Assembly: GCA_963701205.1 (NCBI GenBank)
Contig: OY969575.1
Coordinates: 1,054,001-1,118,000, forward strand
Source of the DNA: JALZKA01 sp963701205
GTDB taxonomy: Bacteria > Actinomycetota > Thermoleophilia > Solirubrobacterales > 70-9
Reading direction: 5' to 3'
Length of the DNA: 64,000 nucleotides
Under the pieces are notes generated by a model. The model searched no databases, was not told the DNA's origin, and saw only the letters and a list, made by a program, of their open reading frames with translations. Position 1 is the first letter of the stretch; each line of letters begins with the position of its first letter. Positions 44,306 through 53,700 of this stretch are shown piece by piece. The position numbers were made by a program, and so were the translations under genes.

Positions 44306-47300
44306 GCGCCGGCGCCGTGTTCCGGCGGTTTGTTGGCGCCGAAGACCGAGGGCGGCGCAATTACGTCGAGGCGCGCAAAAAGTTCCGCCGCCTGCTGCGC
44401 AAGTTCCTCGGCATCGTCGGCGCCCGACTGCGCCAGTGAGTCGTAGGCAAGGGCAAGGTCGTACAACGCTCCGACCTGGCGGGCAACCTCGGCGCTCGCG
44501 CGCAGACGCTCCAGGCCGGCCCCCCGGCGGCCTGCCAGCACCATCGCTTGGCCGACGACGCGGCCCAGGATCGCCGGCAGGGCAGGAATCACGTCGATCT
44601 TCTTCGCTCGATCCTCGACCTCTTCGGCAAGCCGCTTGGCGGCTTCGTAATCTCCGCTGACGAGCAGACGCCGCGCTTCGAAGGCGTCCAGCTCGCAGAC
44701 CATCGCCGCCGCTCCGGCCCCGCTCATGGCCTCACGGCCGCGGGCAAGCAGGTCGCCCCCGCGTTCCAGGTTTCCCCTTCGGGTTTCGATTCGGCCCAGG
44801 TTCCGCAACACGTTCCCGATCCCGGCCGCGAATCCGGCAGCGCGCCAGGTCGCAAGCACGTCACGAAGCATCGGCTCGGCGACGTCAAGGCGACCCTGTT
44901 CAAGGCGGATCTCGGCCATGTTGTTGATGTTGAACGCCGCATCCACAGAGTTGCCTGCCTGCTCGGAGGCAAGCCGCCCGCGCTCGTAAAAGTCGAGTGC
45001 CTCTGCCCAGCGGCCCTCGTGGTAGGCGTTGACGCCGAGATTCGTCAGGACCCGGCCTTGATTACCGTAGTCGCCGAGCTCCTCGAAGATCGGCAGGGCC
45101 AGATCGCGATACTCGGCGGCCTGGGGGTTGCCGAGGTCGGTGTGGGCCCAGTCGAGCAGGTAGTAGGCGTGGGCAAGCGTCGCCCGGTCGCCGGCCCGCT
45201 CCGCGTCGGCAACCGCCTGCTCGAGGAGCGGCAGACACTGGCGGTGGCGCCCACCGCGCAACCGGGCCGCACCCTCGGCGAGGGTCAGGCGCGCCCGCAC
45301 GGACAGCGCGCCCTTTGACCGTTTGGCTCCCAGCGTCCTGAGTCCGCGACGGTAGTAGCGAATCGCCTCGGCAAGCGTCGCGGCCCGCTCGCGCAGCCGC
45401 CCTTCTCGCAGCAGCAGCTCGGCCTCGGCGACCACGTCGCCGGCGACGATCTTGCGCGCCTTGGCGTAGGCCCTTCCGGCCTCGTCGTACTCGCCGGCGA
45501 GCTCACAGGCCTCGCCCAGCTGTGAGGTGATGCGGGCCAGCTCCGCCCGCTCGATTCCCTTGACCCAGCGGGCCGCCGCGACGGCTGAGCGCAGGAATCC
45601 GGCCGCTTCGTGGGGCGCTGCCCGCTCGAGCGCCCGCTCGCCGGCGAGCTTGCCGTAGCGCCAAGTCTCCGGCCAGAGCCCAGCGGCGCTGAAGTGAATC
45701 GCCAAGATCGCGTCGATGTCGGCACCACCCCCGCGACGGCGGATCGTCTCGCCGGCCTGGGCGTGGAGCTCGCGACGGCGGCGAAAGGGCAGCGCCGCGT
45801 AGGCGGCGTCGTGCAGCAAGGCGTGCGAGAAGCGGACCATGTCGCTGCGGATCGGAACGAGGAAGTCAGAGAGTCGCCGGGCGCTTGCCTCGATCACGTC
45901 GTGGTCACCGTCAACGACGTCGGCAAGGAGGCCGAGGGACAGCTCGTTGCCGAGCACCGCGGCCTCGCGGAGCAGACGCCTGTCGCCGTGGGGCAGGGTG
46001 TCCATACGCGCGTTCATCAGCGCCTCCACCGAATCAGGCAGGTCGTCGATGGATCCGCCGGCACGAGCGGCCGCGGCGAGCTCGCCGAGGAGCAGCGGGT
46101 TGCCCTGGGCGCGGGCCACGAGCTGCTCGCGGATTGCGGTGGGCAGCGTCGCATCCTCTTCGTTGGTGGGCTCGAGCAGCTCACGAATCGCGTCGGCCCC
46201 AAGCGGTTCGAGATCGATGGTCGTCATTCCGTCGAGATCGGCGAACTGGCTGGGGCCCGGACGTCGGCTGATCAGCGCCATGTAGCCAGGGGCATCCGGC
46301 GTCTCGGGCGAGTACTGGTCCCGCTGCTGGGCGAAGAGGTAGTTGAGCAACCCAACCGAAGCGCCGTCAAGCCAGTGCGCGTCCTCGACCAACACCAGCA
46401 TCGGCGTCGCCGGGGCCGCGACGTCGATGAGACGGCCGAGGGCGCCGGCCATCCGGGCGGGCGCGTGCTCCGGATCGAGCGCCTTTGTCGCGGCTGTTTC
46501 GGGAAACGTAGCCCCGAACGCGACACCGATCAGGGGCAGCCATGGCTTGAGCCGACCGTCAAGCTCGATGACCCGCTCCGCAAGCGAGTCGGCGAGGTCC
46601 GCGTCTTCGGCGAGGTCGGGCAAAACGATCGCGCGCATGCCTCGGTGCATGGCCAGGTAGGGAGTTCGCGCTGCGTAGGGGCCGCCCTGGATCGTCAGCA
46701 GGCTCATGCCGTCCGCGATTTCGCGCACGGCGCCAACAAGCCGGGATTTGCCGATGCCGGGGTCGCCAACCAACTCGATCACGCGGCGTCCCCCGGCTCG
46801 GGCCGCGTCGAGGCCGTCGCGAAGGGTCGCGATTTCGCGGGCACGACCGACCAATGGGGTGGACAGTGGGGCGTCGGCGATCCTGGCTCCCCGGGCGGGG
46901 CCCACCGATTCCGCATGGATTGGCGCCGACTTTCCCTTTGCCCGGAACGGCTCAACTGGGCTGCGCTCGAACTCGTCGCGGACGTTGCGAAGGACGACCG
47001 GGGTCGCGAGCAGCCCGCCGGGCCCGGCGTTGACCATCACTCGGGCGGCCAGGTTCACGCTGTCGCCCATCAGCGACCACACTCGTCGCCGCGGTGGGCC
47101 GATATCGGCGCTGAAGACCGGGCCACGGTTGACGCCGGCGCGCACCACCAGCGGCCAATCCTGGCCGACGATGTCGCGCAGGGCGTGCAGCATCCGGTCG
47201 TCGTCGTCCGGAGAGGCAACCGGTGCGCCAGCGCTCAGGATCAGCTTGCCGCCGTCGCGATCGACGTCGGTCGAGACGAGGCTGATGCCCCAGTTCCGGC

Positions 47301-48159
47301 AGGCATCGGCGGTCGCGCCGACGATCGCGTCAAGAGCGCTGGCGAGTTCGCCCGGGCCGCGGCTCGCAAGGAACCCGTCCGAGCCCTTGAATTGAACGAA
47401 GGCGATCGTCACCGTCCGGTGCTCACCGATTCCCGGCTCGTGCGCGCGCATGTGCGGGGCCAGGCCCGGCAATGGGTCGGCTCCGGCCGGAGCTTCGGGA
47501 GCGACGCGCGCGACGGTCGCCGGCTTGCCGGCCAAGAGCAGACCGCGGCCATCGGCAGTGATTACGCAAGACGCGGGCAGAGCGGTCGCGGTCGCGGGCG
47601 CCAGCATCACCTCCCCGGCATCGGCTGCTCCCTCGCAGGCGACGACTTCGCTGGCCAGGGGTCCGGCGACGATCAGATCTCGGGGATCGTTGCCCGCGAG
47701 GAAGAGGTGGGCGGTCCCCGACGCTACCCCGGCAGACATTCGCAACCTGCCGACGGTTGCGGGCGCGTCAGGAATTCGCAGCCCCGCGAGAGCCTCCTGC
47801 ATCCCAATCGCCGCCGCCGCGGCGCCGGCCTCGTGCCCCTTACCGGTGAACATCGCCAGCACGGCGTCGCCGCCAAACTTGAGGGTCTCGCCGCCCTCGG
47901 CGCCGATCGCGTCTTGCATCGCGGTGAAGACCGCGGTGATCGCCTCGGTCAGGGTTTCGGCGCCAACGCGGCCGCGACGCGCCAGCCGCTCGCCGAGCGC
48001 GGTGAACCCGGAGACGTCGCCGAAGAGGAAGCTCGCGTCAAGTTCACGCCACGCGACATCGGGCTCGGAGGCGAGCCAGGCGAGGTGCGTGGGCGCAAGG
48101 TATCCGGCCAGCCCAGGGGACGGCCCTGCCTCGACCCCGCTCGGACCAGCAGGCGACAT
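44302..48159 (-). CDS. Tandem cyclase-domain / AAA-type ATPase / TPR signalling protein
   Basis: 1285 residues from ATG 48159 (GTG 48162 also possible). Two class III nucleotide cyclase domains (about 40-200 and 250-420): the first has FGDVSGFTAL and KFGGDAVLAMF (metal-binding Asps), the second has MGDSVNLAARV with the Asn and Arg. Then an AAA16/STAND-like ATPase (VGDPGIGKSRLVGAV; MLVLVEDAHWLDG) and C-terminal TPR helices (YEAAKRLAEEVEDRAKK). The layout matches soluble adenylyl cyclase ADCY10. Stop overlaps the preceding large gene by four bases. Confidence 0.85.
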   Translation of the reverse strand: MSPAGPSGVEAGPSPGLAGYLAPTHLAWLASEPDVAWRELDASFLFGDVSGFTALGERLARRGRVGAETLTEAITAVFTAMQDAIGAEGGETLKFGGDAVLAMFTGKGHEAGAAAAAIGMQEALAGLRIPDAPATVGRLRMSAGVASGTAHLFLAGNDPRDLIVAGPLASEVVACEGAADAGEVMLAPATATALPASCVITADGRGLLLAGKPATVARVAPEAPAGADPLPGLAPHMRAHEPGIGEHRTVTIAFVQFKGSDGFLASRGPGELASALDAIVGATADACRNWGISLVSTDVDRDGGKLILSAGAPVASPDDDDRMLHALRDIVGQDWPLVVRAGVNRGPVFSADIGPPRRRVWSLMGDSVNLAARVMVNAGPGGLLATPVVLRNVRDEFERSPVEPFRAKGKSAPIHAESVGPARGARIADAPLSTPLVGRAREIATLRDGLDAARAGGRRVIELVGDPGIGKSRLVGAVREIADGMSLLTIQGGPYAARTPYLAMHRGMRAIVLPDLAEDADLADSLAERVIELDGRLKPWLPLIGVAFGATFPETAATKALDPEHAPARMAGALGRLIDVAAPATPMLVLVEDAHWLDGASVGLLNYLFAQQRDQYSPETPDAPGYMALISRRPGPSQFADLDGMTTIDLEPLGADAIRELLEPTNEEDATLPTAIREQLVARAQGNPLLLGELAAAARAGGSIDDLPDSVEALMNARMDTLPHGDRRLLREAAVLGNELSLGLLADVVDGDHDVIEASARRLSDFLVPIRSDMVRFSHALLHDAAYAALPFRRRRELHAQAGETIRRRGGGADIDAILAIHFSAAGLWPETWRYGKLAGERALERAAPHEAAGFLRSAVAAARWVKGIERAELARITSQLGEACELAGEYDEAGRAYAKARKIVAGDVVAEAELLLREGRLRERAATLAEAIRYYRRGLRTLGAKRSKGALSVRARLTLAEGAARLRGGRHRQCLPLLEQAVADAERAGDRATLAHAYYLLDWAHTDLGNPQAAEYRDLALPIFEELGDYGNQGRVLTNLGVNAYHEGRWAEALDFYERGRLASEQAGNSVDAAFNINNMAEIRLEQGRLDVAEPMLRDVLATWRAAGFAAGIGNVLRNLGRIETRRGNLERGGDLLARGREAMSGAGAAAMVCELDAFEARRLLVSGDYEAAKRLAEEVEDRAKKIDVIPALPAILGRVVGQAMVLAGRRGAGLERLRASAEVARQVGALYDLALAYDSLAQSGADDAEELAQQAAELFARLDVIAPPSVFGANKPPEHGAGA

Positions 48160-48204
48160 CACTGCCGCATGATGGCCGAAACCGGGTGGAGAGGTCGGCG
48201 CGGT

Positions 48205-49152
48205 CTACGCTGCGCTGCGAAAGCCGCCGAGGGCGTCGTCGCCAGCAAGGCGGCGAAGCGCGCTCTGTTCGAGCTTCTGCGCGTTCTTTTGGGTGACGCC
48301 CAGGTCGCGGGCGACGTCGCGAATCGACTTCGCGGGACGGCCACCGGTGCCGAAGCGGCCCCGGATTACCTCGGCTTCGAGCTCGGGCAGCTTGCGGAGC
48401 GCGGTTTCGACCGCGCTCTCCTGCTCGCGCTCCAAGACCTCGTCCTCAAGGTCGGCCGTCGCCTCGGCCCGCAGCTCGCCCAGCGTCGTATCGCCGTCGT
48501 CGCCGATCGGCTGGTCGAGGCTGGAGGTGACGCGGGTCAGGTCGCGCGTTGCCATCACTTCGTCGAGCGGCAGCTTGGCGCGGTCGGCTACCTCCTCGTC
48601 GGTGGGCTCGCGATCAAACTCGATTGCCAGCTCGGCCGAGATTCGGTTGACGGTGCGCTCGCGTTGCGCGACGTGAGCCGGAATGCGCACGGCGCGGCCG
48701 GTGTTGTCGAGGCCGCGCTGAATCGATTGCTTGATCCAGAGCACCGCGTAAGTCGAGAACTTGTAACCGCGGCGCCAATCGAACTTCTCGGCGGCGCGGA
48801 TCAGGCCAAGCATGGCCTCTTGGACCAGGTCGCCCATTGGCAAACCGTGGCCCTGATAGCGGCGGGCGAACTTGATTACCAGGCGCAGGTTCGAGTTGAT
48901 CAGCTTTTCCTTGGCGGCGAGGTCGCCCATCTCGATGCGCTTGGCAAGCTCGATCTCCTGGGGGCCGGTGAGCAGGGGGTACTTGGCTGCCTGGTTGAAG
49001 AAGAGCTGCAGGCTGTCGGTGGTTTCGACCGCGAGCTCGTGTTGGGCATCGCTGCGCCGGCGCGCGCGGGCTGCGGCGCTGTCGGCGGCGTGCTCGCCCC
49101 GGTTGCGGTGGTTGTCGGCGCGCTGGCTTCCAGCGCCTCTAGTACGGGCCAT
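48205..49152 (-). CDS. Principal-type sigma-70 factor (RpoD/HrdB-like)
   Basis: 315 residues from ATG 49152, with GAGAGGA upstream. Regions 1.2 to 4 are present: DSLQLFFNQAAKYPLLTGPQ, NLRLVIKFARRYQGHGLPMG, DLVQEAMLGLIRAAEKFDWR, KFSTYAVLWIKQSIQRGLDN, IPAHVAQRERTV, and region 4 HTH at the C-terminus (RDVARDLGVTQKNAQKLEQS). The short N-terminal extension and lack of a long region 1.1 suggest a secondary but HrdB-like factor. Promoter with a LexA-like palindrome is noted separately. Confidence 0.85.
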   Translation of the reverse strand: MARTRGAGSQRADNHRNRGEHAADSAAARARRRSDAQHELAVETTDSLQLFFNQAAKYPLLTGPQEIELAKRIEMGDLAAKEKLINSNLRLVIKFARRYQGHGLPMGDLVQEAMLGLIRAAEKFDWRRGYKFSTYAVLWIKQSIQRGLDNTGRAVRIPAHVAQRERTVNRISAELAIEFDREPTDEEVADRAKLPLDEVMATRDLTRVTSSLDQPIGDDGDTTLGELRAEATADLEDEVLEREQESAVETALRKLPELEAEVIRGRFGTGGRPAKSIRDVARDLGVTQKNAQKLEQSALRRLAGDDALGGFRSAA

Positions 49153-49183
49153 GTGGGTCCTCTCGTCGTTCACTACTTCAGAA

Positions 49184-49212
49184 AATATAGCGAACAATCG
49201 TTCGCTTTGCAA
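49184..49212 (-). promoter_or_regulatory. Sigma-factor promoter with LexA-like operator in the spacer
   Basis: Reading minus strand: -35 TTGCAA (49207-49212), a 17-base spacer, -10 TATATT (49184-49189). The spacer is almost entirely the palindrome AGCGAACGATTGTTCGCT (49189-49206), which contains CGAAC-N4-GTTCG, the actinobacterial SOS-box consensus. Binding of LexA would block this promoter. Confidence 0.6.
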
Positions 49213-49272
49213 CCAGCTATTACCCAGCTCTACAGCTATGTAACGGCGTCAAGAGCGTTCCGGATCAACGTT

Positions 49273-49296
49273 CGCCGGGCGGTGCGCCTCCCGGCG
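49273..49296 (-). terminator. Possible terminator downstream of gltD
   Basis: CGCCGGGCGG, loop TGCG, CCTCCCGGCG: ten base pairs with one mismatch. No T run follows on the minus strand, so Rho-independent function is doubtful; it may still stall transcription between gltD and the sigma-factor promoter. Confidence 0.35.
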
Positions 49297-49322
49297 TTAC
49301 AAAACCGCCTCTCGAGCAGCGC

Positions 49323-50783
49323 TTACGCGGCCCTGGTGAGGGGCAGCGGCCGCCCGGCTAACCAGCCGTCAACCACTCGGGCGCAGCGGCGGCCTTCCGC
49401 GATCGCTGTGACGATCAGGGACTGGCCGACGCGAGCGTCTCCGCACGCGAACACCCCCGATTTCGAAGCGGCGAAAACCGGGGCATTTACATTACCGCGC
49501 TTGTCAAGGTCCAGGTCAAGGCCGCTCAGCAAACCGTCGCGCTCAGGACCGGTGAAGCCCACGGCGATCAGGACGAGCTGAGCGGGCAGCGCGAACTCGG
49601 AATCGGCGATTGGCTTCACGGTCCGGGCCGAGTTCCCGGTGACCTCCTGGCCGACAAACTCCACGACGCGCCCATCGGCGTCACCGCGAAGCGCAACCAC
49701 CTGGCGGCCAAACTGGCGCTCGCCGCCCTCGTCGAGGGCATAGGTCGTCTCTGAGCGCTTGAGGGGCAGGGGCCACGGCGTGTCGTCGTAGCGCCCCGAT
49801 TTGGGCAGCTCTGGGTACACGTCCAAAAGCAGCGCGCTGCGGGCGCCCTCGCGGTTGGCGTTGGAGATGCAGTCCATGCCGGTGTCGCCGCCGCCGATCA
49901 CGATCACGTCCTTGCCGGCGGCCGAGATCTCGACTTCCGGTTTGGGACCTGCGGGGCCGCCTGTAATGGTCGCGACGTAGCGGTTGCGCTGGTAGAGGTA
50001 GTCCATCGCGTGGTGAACGCCATCGAGCTCACGGCCGGGGATGTCAAGTTCGCGCGGAACTCGCGAACCGGTGGCAACCACGACCGCGTCGTAGCGCTCG
50101 TCGAGTTCGGCGATCGAGACGTCGCCGCCGCCGGCATCGACCCCGTACTCGAAGGCGATTCCCTCGGCGGCCAGGACATCGACGCGGCGATCGATCAGCC
50201 ACTTCTCAAGCTTTGCGTCCGGCACACCGAAGCGCATCAGGCCGCCCGGCGCCTCGTCGCGTTCATAGACGGTGACCTCGTGGCCGACCTGGTTGAGCTC
50301 GGCCGCGGCAGCCAGCCCGGCGGGGCCGGCGCCGATCACCGCGATCTTCCGCCCGGTGCGCACCTCGGGAACGTTCGGCTGGATCCAGCCCTCCTTGAAG
50401 GCGCGCTCCACGATCGCGTACTCGATTTGCTTGATCGTGACCGCGTCGGAGTTGATATCGAGGACGCAGGCAGATTCGCAGGGGGCGGGGCAGACGAGCC
50501 CGGTGAACTCAGGGAAGTTGTTTGTGGCATGGAGCTGGTCGATGGCCTCGCGCCAGCGTCCGGTCCGGACGAGGTCGTTCCAGTCCGGGATCAGGTTCCC
50601 GAGCGGACAGGCGTCGTTGCAAAATGGAACGCCGCAGCCCATGCAGCGGCTCGCCTGGTCGCGGAGATCGGGCTCCGGCATCACCTGGTAGATCTCGGCG
50701 TAATCGCCGACGCGCTCGCCCGGATCGCGCTCGGGTGGAGTCTGGCGTTCGACCTTCAAGAATCCGCGCGGGTCGGGACTCAT
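49323..50783 (-). CDS. gltD: Glutamate synthase small subunit
   Basis: 486 residues from ATG 50783. N-terminal Fe-S Cys sets CMGCGVPFCNDACPLGN and CPAPCESACVL, then FAD (GAGPAGLAAAAEL) and NADPH (IGGGDTGMDCIS) motifs and a final FAD motif (GVFACGDARVGQSL). NADPH-dependent GOGAT beta subunit, passing electrons to the large subunit. Its start overlaps the gltB stop by one base. Confidence 0.92.
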   Translation of the reverse strand: MSPDPRGFLKVERQTPPERDPGERVGDYAEIYQVMPEPDLRDQASRCMGCGVPFCNDACPLGNLIPDWNDLVRTGRWREAIDQLHATNNFPEFTGLVCPAPCESACVLDINSDAVTIKQIEYAIVERAFKEGWIQPNVPEVRTGRKIAVIGAGPAGLAAAAELNQVGHEVTVYERDEAPGGLMRFGVPDAKLEKWLIDRRVDVLAAEGIAFEYGVDAGGGDVSIAELDERYDAVVVATGSRVPRELDIPGRELDGVHHAMDYLYQRNRYVATITGGPAGPKPEVEISAAGKDVIVIGGGDTGMDCISNANREGARSALLLDVYPELPKSGRYDDTPWPLPLKRSETTYALDEGGERQFGRQVVALRGDADGRVVEFVGQEVTGNSARTVKPIADSEFALPAQLVLIAVGFTGPERDGLLSGLDLDLDKRGNVNAPVFAASKSGVFACGDARVGQSLIVTAIAEGRRCARVVDGWLAGRPLPLTRAA

Positions 50784-53700
50784 CAGATCGCCACCTCCAC
50801 GGACCCGGCGGCCTCGGCCCGGCGCTCGGAGATCACGCGCTTGTACTCGCGTGGCATGACCTTGGCGAACTGGTCGTAGGCACCCTCGCCGCGATCGAGG
50901 ATCGTCCTGGCGACGGTCGATCCAGTGCGCTCGACGTGCTCTTCTAGAAGTAGCCGCAGCGCCTCACGATCGGCCGGTTCGATTTCGTCGAGGTCAACCA
51001 GGTCGTGGTTCACGCGGCTGGCGAACGTGGAGTCCGGGTCGTGGACGAAGGCGACGCCGCCGGTCATGCCCGCGGCGAAGTTGTGTCCCGTCGGCCCGAT
51101 TACGACCACGATGCCACCGGTCATGTACTCGCAGCCGTGATCACCGACGCCTTCGACAACGGCCTGGGCTCCGGAGTTGCGCACCGCGAAGCGCTCGCCG
51201 GCGCGGCCACGGAAGAAGGCACGGCCGGACGTCGCACCGTAAAGGGCGACGTTGCCGATGATCACGTTTTCCTCAGCAACGTAGGTGGCCTTGTCCGGCG
51301 GGCGGACCGCGACGATGCCGCCGGATAGGCCCTTGCCGACGTAATCGTTGGCCTCACCGCGCAGCTCGATCGAGATTCCGCTGGCGAGCCAGGCGCCGAG
51401 GCTCTGGCCGGCCGAGCCGCGAAGTTCAAGCCGGATCGTCTCCTCAGGCAGGCCCATCGAGCCATGGCGCTTGACGACGGAGTGGGATAGCACTCCCCCG
51501 ATCGCGCGGTGGACGTTGTGAATCTCCCGTCTGATCTCGATCGGCCGCCCGGCTTCAACCGCCTTGGCAGCCTCTTCGGCGAGTCCCAGCGGATCGAGGT
51601 TCTCGCGCTCGGGGACCGCCGTCGGATCGTGGCGCGGCAGCTCACGGGGCTCGGCAACGTCGGCGAGCAGGCCCGACAGATCGACGCCAAACGACTTCCA
51701 ATGGCTGAGCGCCTCGCCCGGCTGGATCAGGTCAACACGGCCGATCAGGTCGTCGAGCGATCGGGCGCCCATCTCCGCGATCAGTCCGCGCAGCTCGTCG
51801 GCGACCATCAACAGGTAGTTGACGACGTGCTCAGGCTTGCCGGTGAAGCGCTTGCGCAGCTCCGGATCCTGCGACGCGACCCCCACCGGACACGTGTTCA
51901 GGTGGCAGACCCGCATCATGATGCAGCCCGTCACGATCAGCGGCGCCGTTGAGAAGCCGTACTCGTCGGCGCCCAAGAGCGCCGCAATCAGGACGTCGCG
52001 ACCGGTTCGCATCTGGCCGTCGATCTGCAGGATCACGCGCGATCGCAGGTCGTTGGCCAGCAACGTCTGCTGGGTCTCGGCCAGCCCCAGCTCCCAGGGG
52101 ACGCCGGCCGACTGCAGGGAGGAGAGGGGCGAGGCGCCGGTGCCGCCATCGTGACCGGCGATCACCACATGGTCGGCGCCCGCCTTGACGACGCCCGCGG
52201 CAACGGTGCCGACGCCGACCTCTGACGCGAGCTTGACCGAGACCGTCGCCTCTGGGTTCGCCGTGCGCAGGTCGTAGATCAGCTGCTTCAGATCCTCGAT
52301 CGAGTAGATGTCGTGGTGCGGCGGCGGCGAGATCAGCTCAACCCCGGGGGTGGAATGGCGCAGCTGGGCGATGTACTCATCGACCTTGTGGCCAGGCAGC
52401 TGGCCGCCCTCGCCGGGCTTTGCGCCCTGGGCGATCTTGATCTGAATCTGGTCCGCGTTGGCCAGGTAGTGAGCGGTGACGCCGAAGCGACCGGAGGCGA
52501 CCTGCTTGATCGCCGAGCGCCGCAGATCGCCGTTGGCGTCCGCCGTGTAGCGACGCGGATCCTCGCCGCCCTCGCCCGAGTTGGAGCGCCCGCCCAGGCG
52601 GTTCATCGCGATTGCCAGGGTTTCGTGCGCCTCGGGCGAGAGCGCGCCAAGGCTCATCGCGCCGGTCGCAAAGCGCTTGACGATGTCCGCCACCGGCTCG
52701 ACCTGGTCGATGGCAACCGGCTCGGCCTGCTTGCGCGGTCGCAGGAGTCCGCGGACGAGCCCAGCCTGGGTGTTCTCCTCGTTGACGTAGCGCGAAAACG
52801 CCTCGTAGTGGACCGCGGAGTCGCCGTTGCCGCTGGCGGCGCGCTGCAACCCGGCGATGGTCTCTGGGTCCCACATGTGGCGTTCGCCATCGCGACGCCA
52901 GGCATAGATTCCGCCCTGCGGCAAAAGCCCTTCGTGGGCGGCCGGGAGCAGGGCACTTTCGACGTGGCCGGCGCGGCTGAGTCCGTGGGCGGCGGGGTAG
53001 GCGCGGGAATGCCGGGCCAATGCCTCGCGCGCCAGGCCGTCAAGGCCGACGCCACCGATCGTTGAACTGGTGCCTGTGAAGTGGCGGCTGACGAGCTCAC
53101 GGTCGAGCCCCACGGCCTCGAAGATCTGCGCCGCGTTGTAGGACGAGATGGTCGAGATTCCCATCTTCGACAGAACCTTCAGCAGGCCCGTTCCGAGCCC
53201 CTTCGTGGTGCGGGCGATCGCTTCCTCGGCCGTCTCCACGCCGGGGATCTCGCCGTTTTCCGCCATCGCGGCGACGGTGTCGAGCATCAGGTACGGGTTG
53301 ACGGCGCTTGCGCCGTAGCCGATGAGCGCGGCGACGTGATGGATCTCTCGCGCCTCGCCGGTCTCGACCGCAAGGCCCGCACGGACCCGGTCGCCGGTGC
53401 GAACCAGGTGTTGGTGAACGGCTGAGGCAGCCAGCAGCGCTGGGATCGCGGCGCGCTCGGGTCCGACCCGGCGGTCGGAAAGGACGACGATCGTCGCTCC
53501 GTTGCGAATCGTCTGGACGGCCTCCTCGCAAAGCGACTTGATCGCGTCGAGCATTCCCGATTCGCGCAGCTCGACCGGGAAGGTGATGTCGAGGACCTCG
53601 GTCCGCAAGCCGTCCTGATCGAGCCGGATGACCTTGGCCATATCGCCGGTTGCCAAGACCGGCTGATCGAGCAGCAGCTGGGTGGCAGGGCTCGCGCCCT

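Noticed and set aside
45610..49581. A 1323-codon plus-strand open frame across the cyclase, sigma factor and gltD genes
   Set aside because: It lies antisense to three well-supported genes, has no domain motifs and is low-complexity shadow sequence expected at this GC content.
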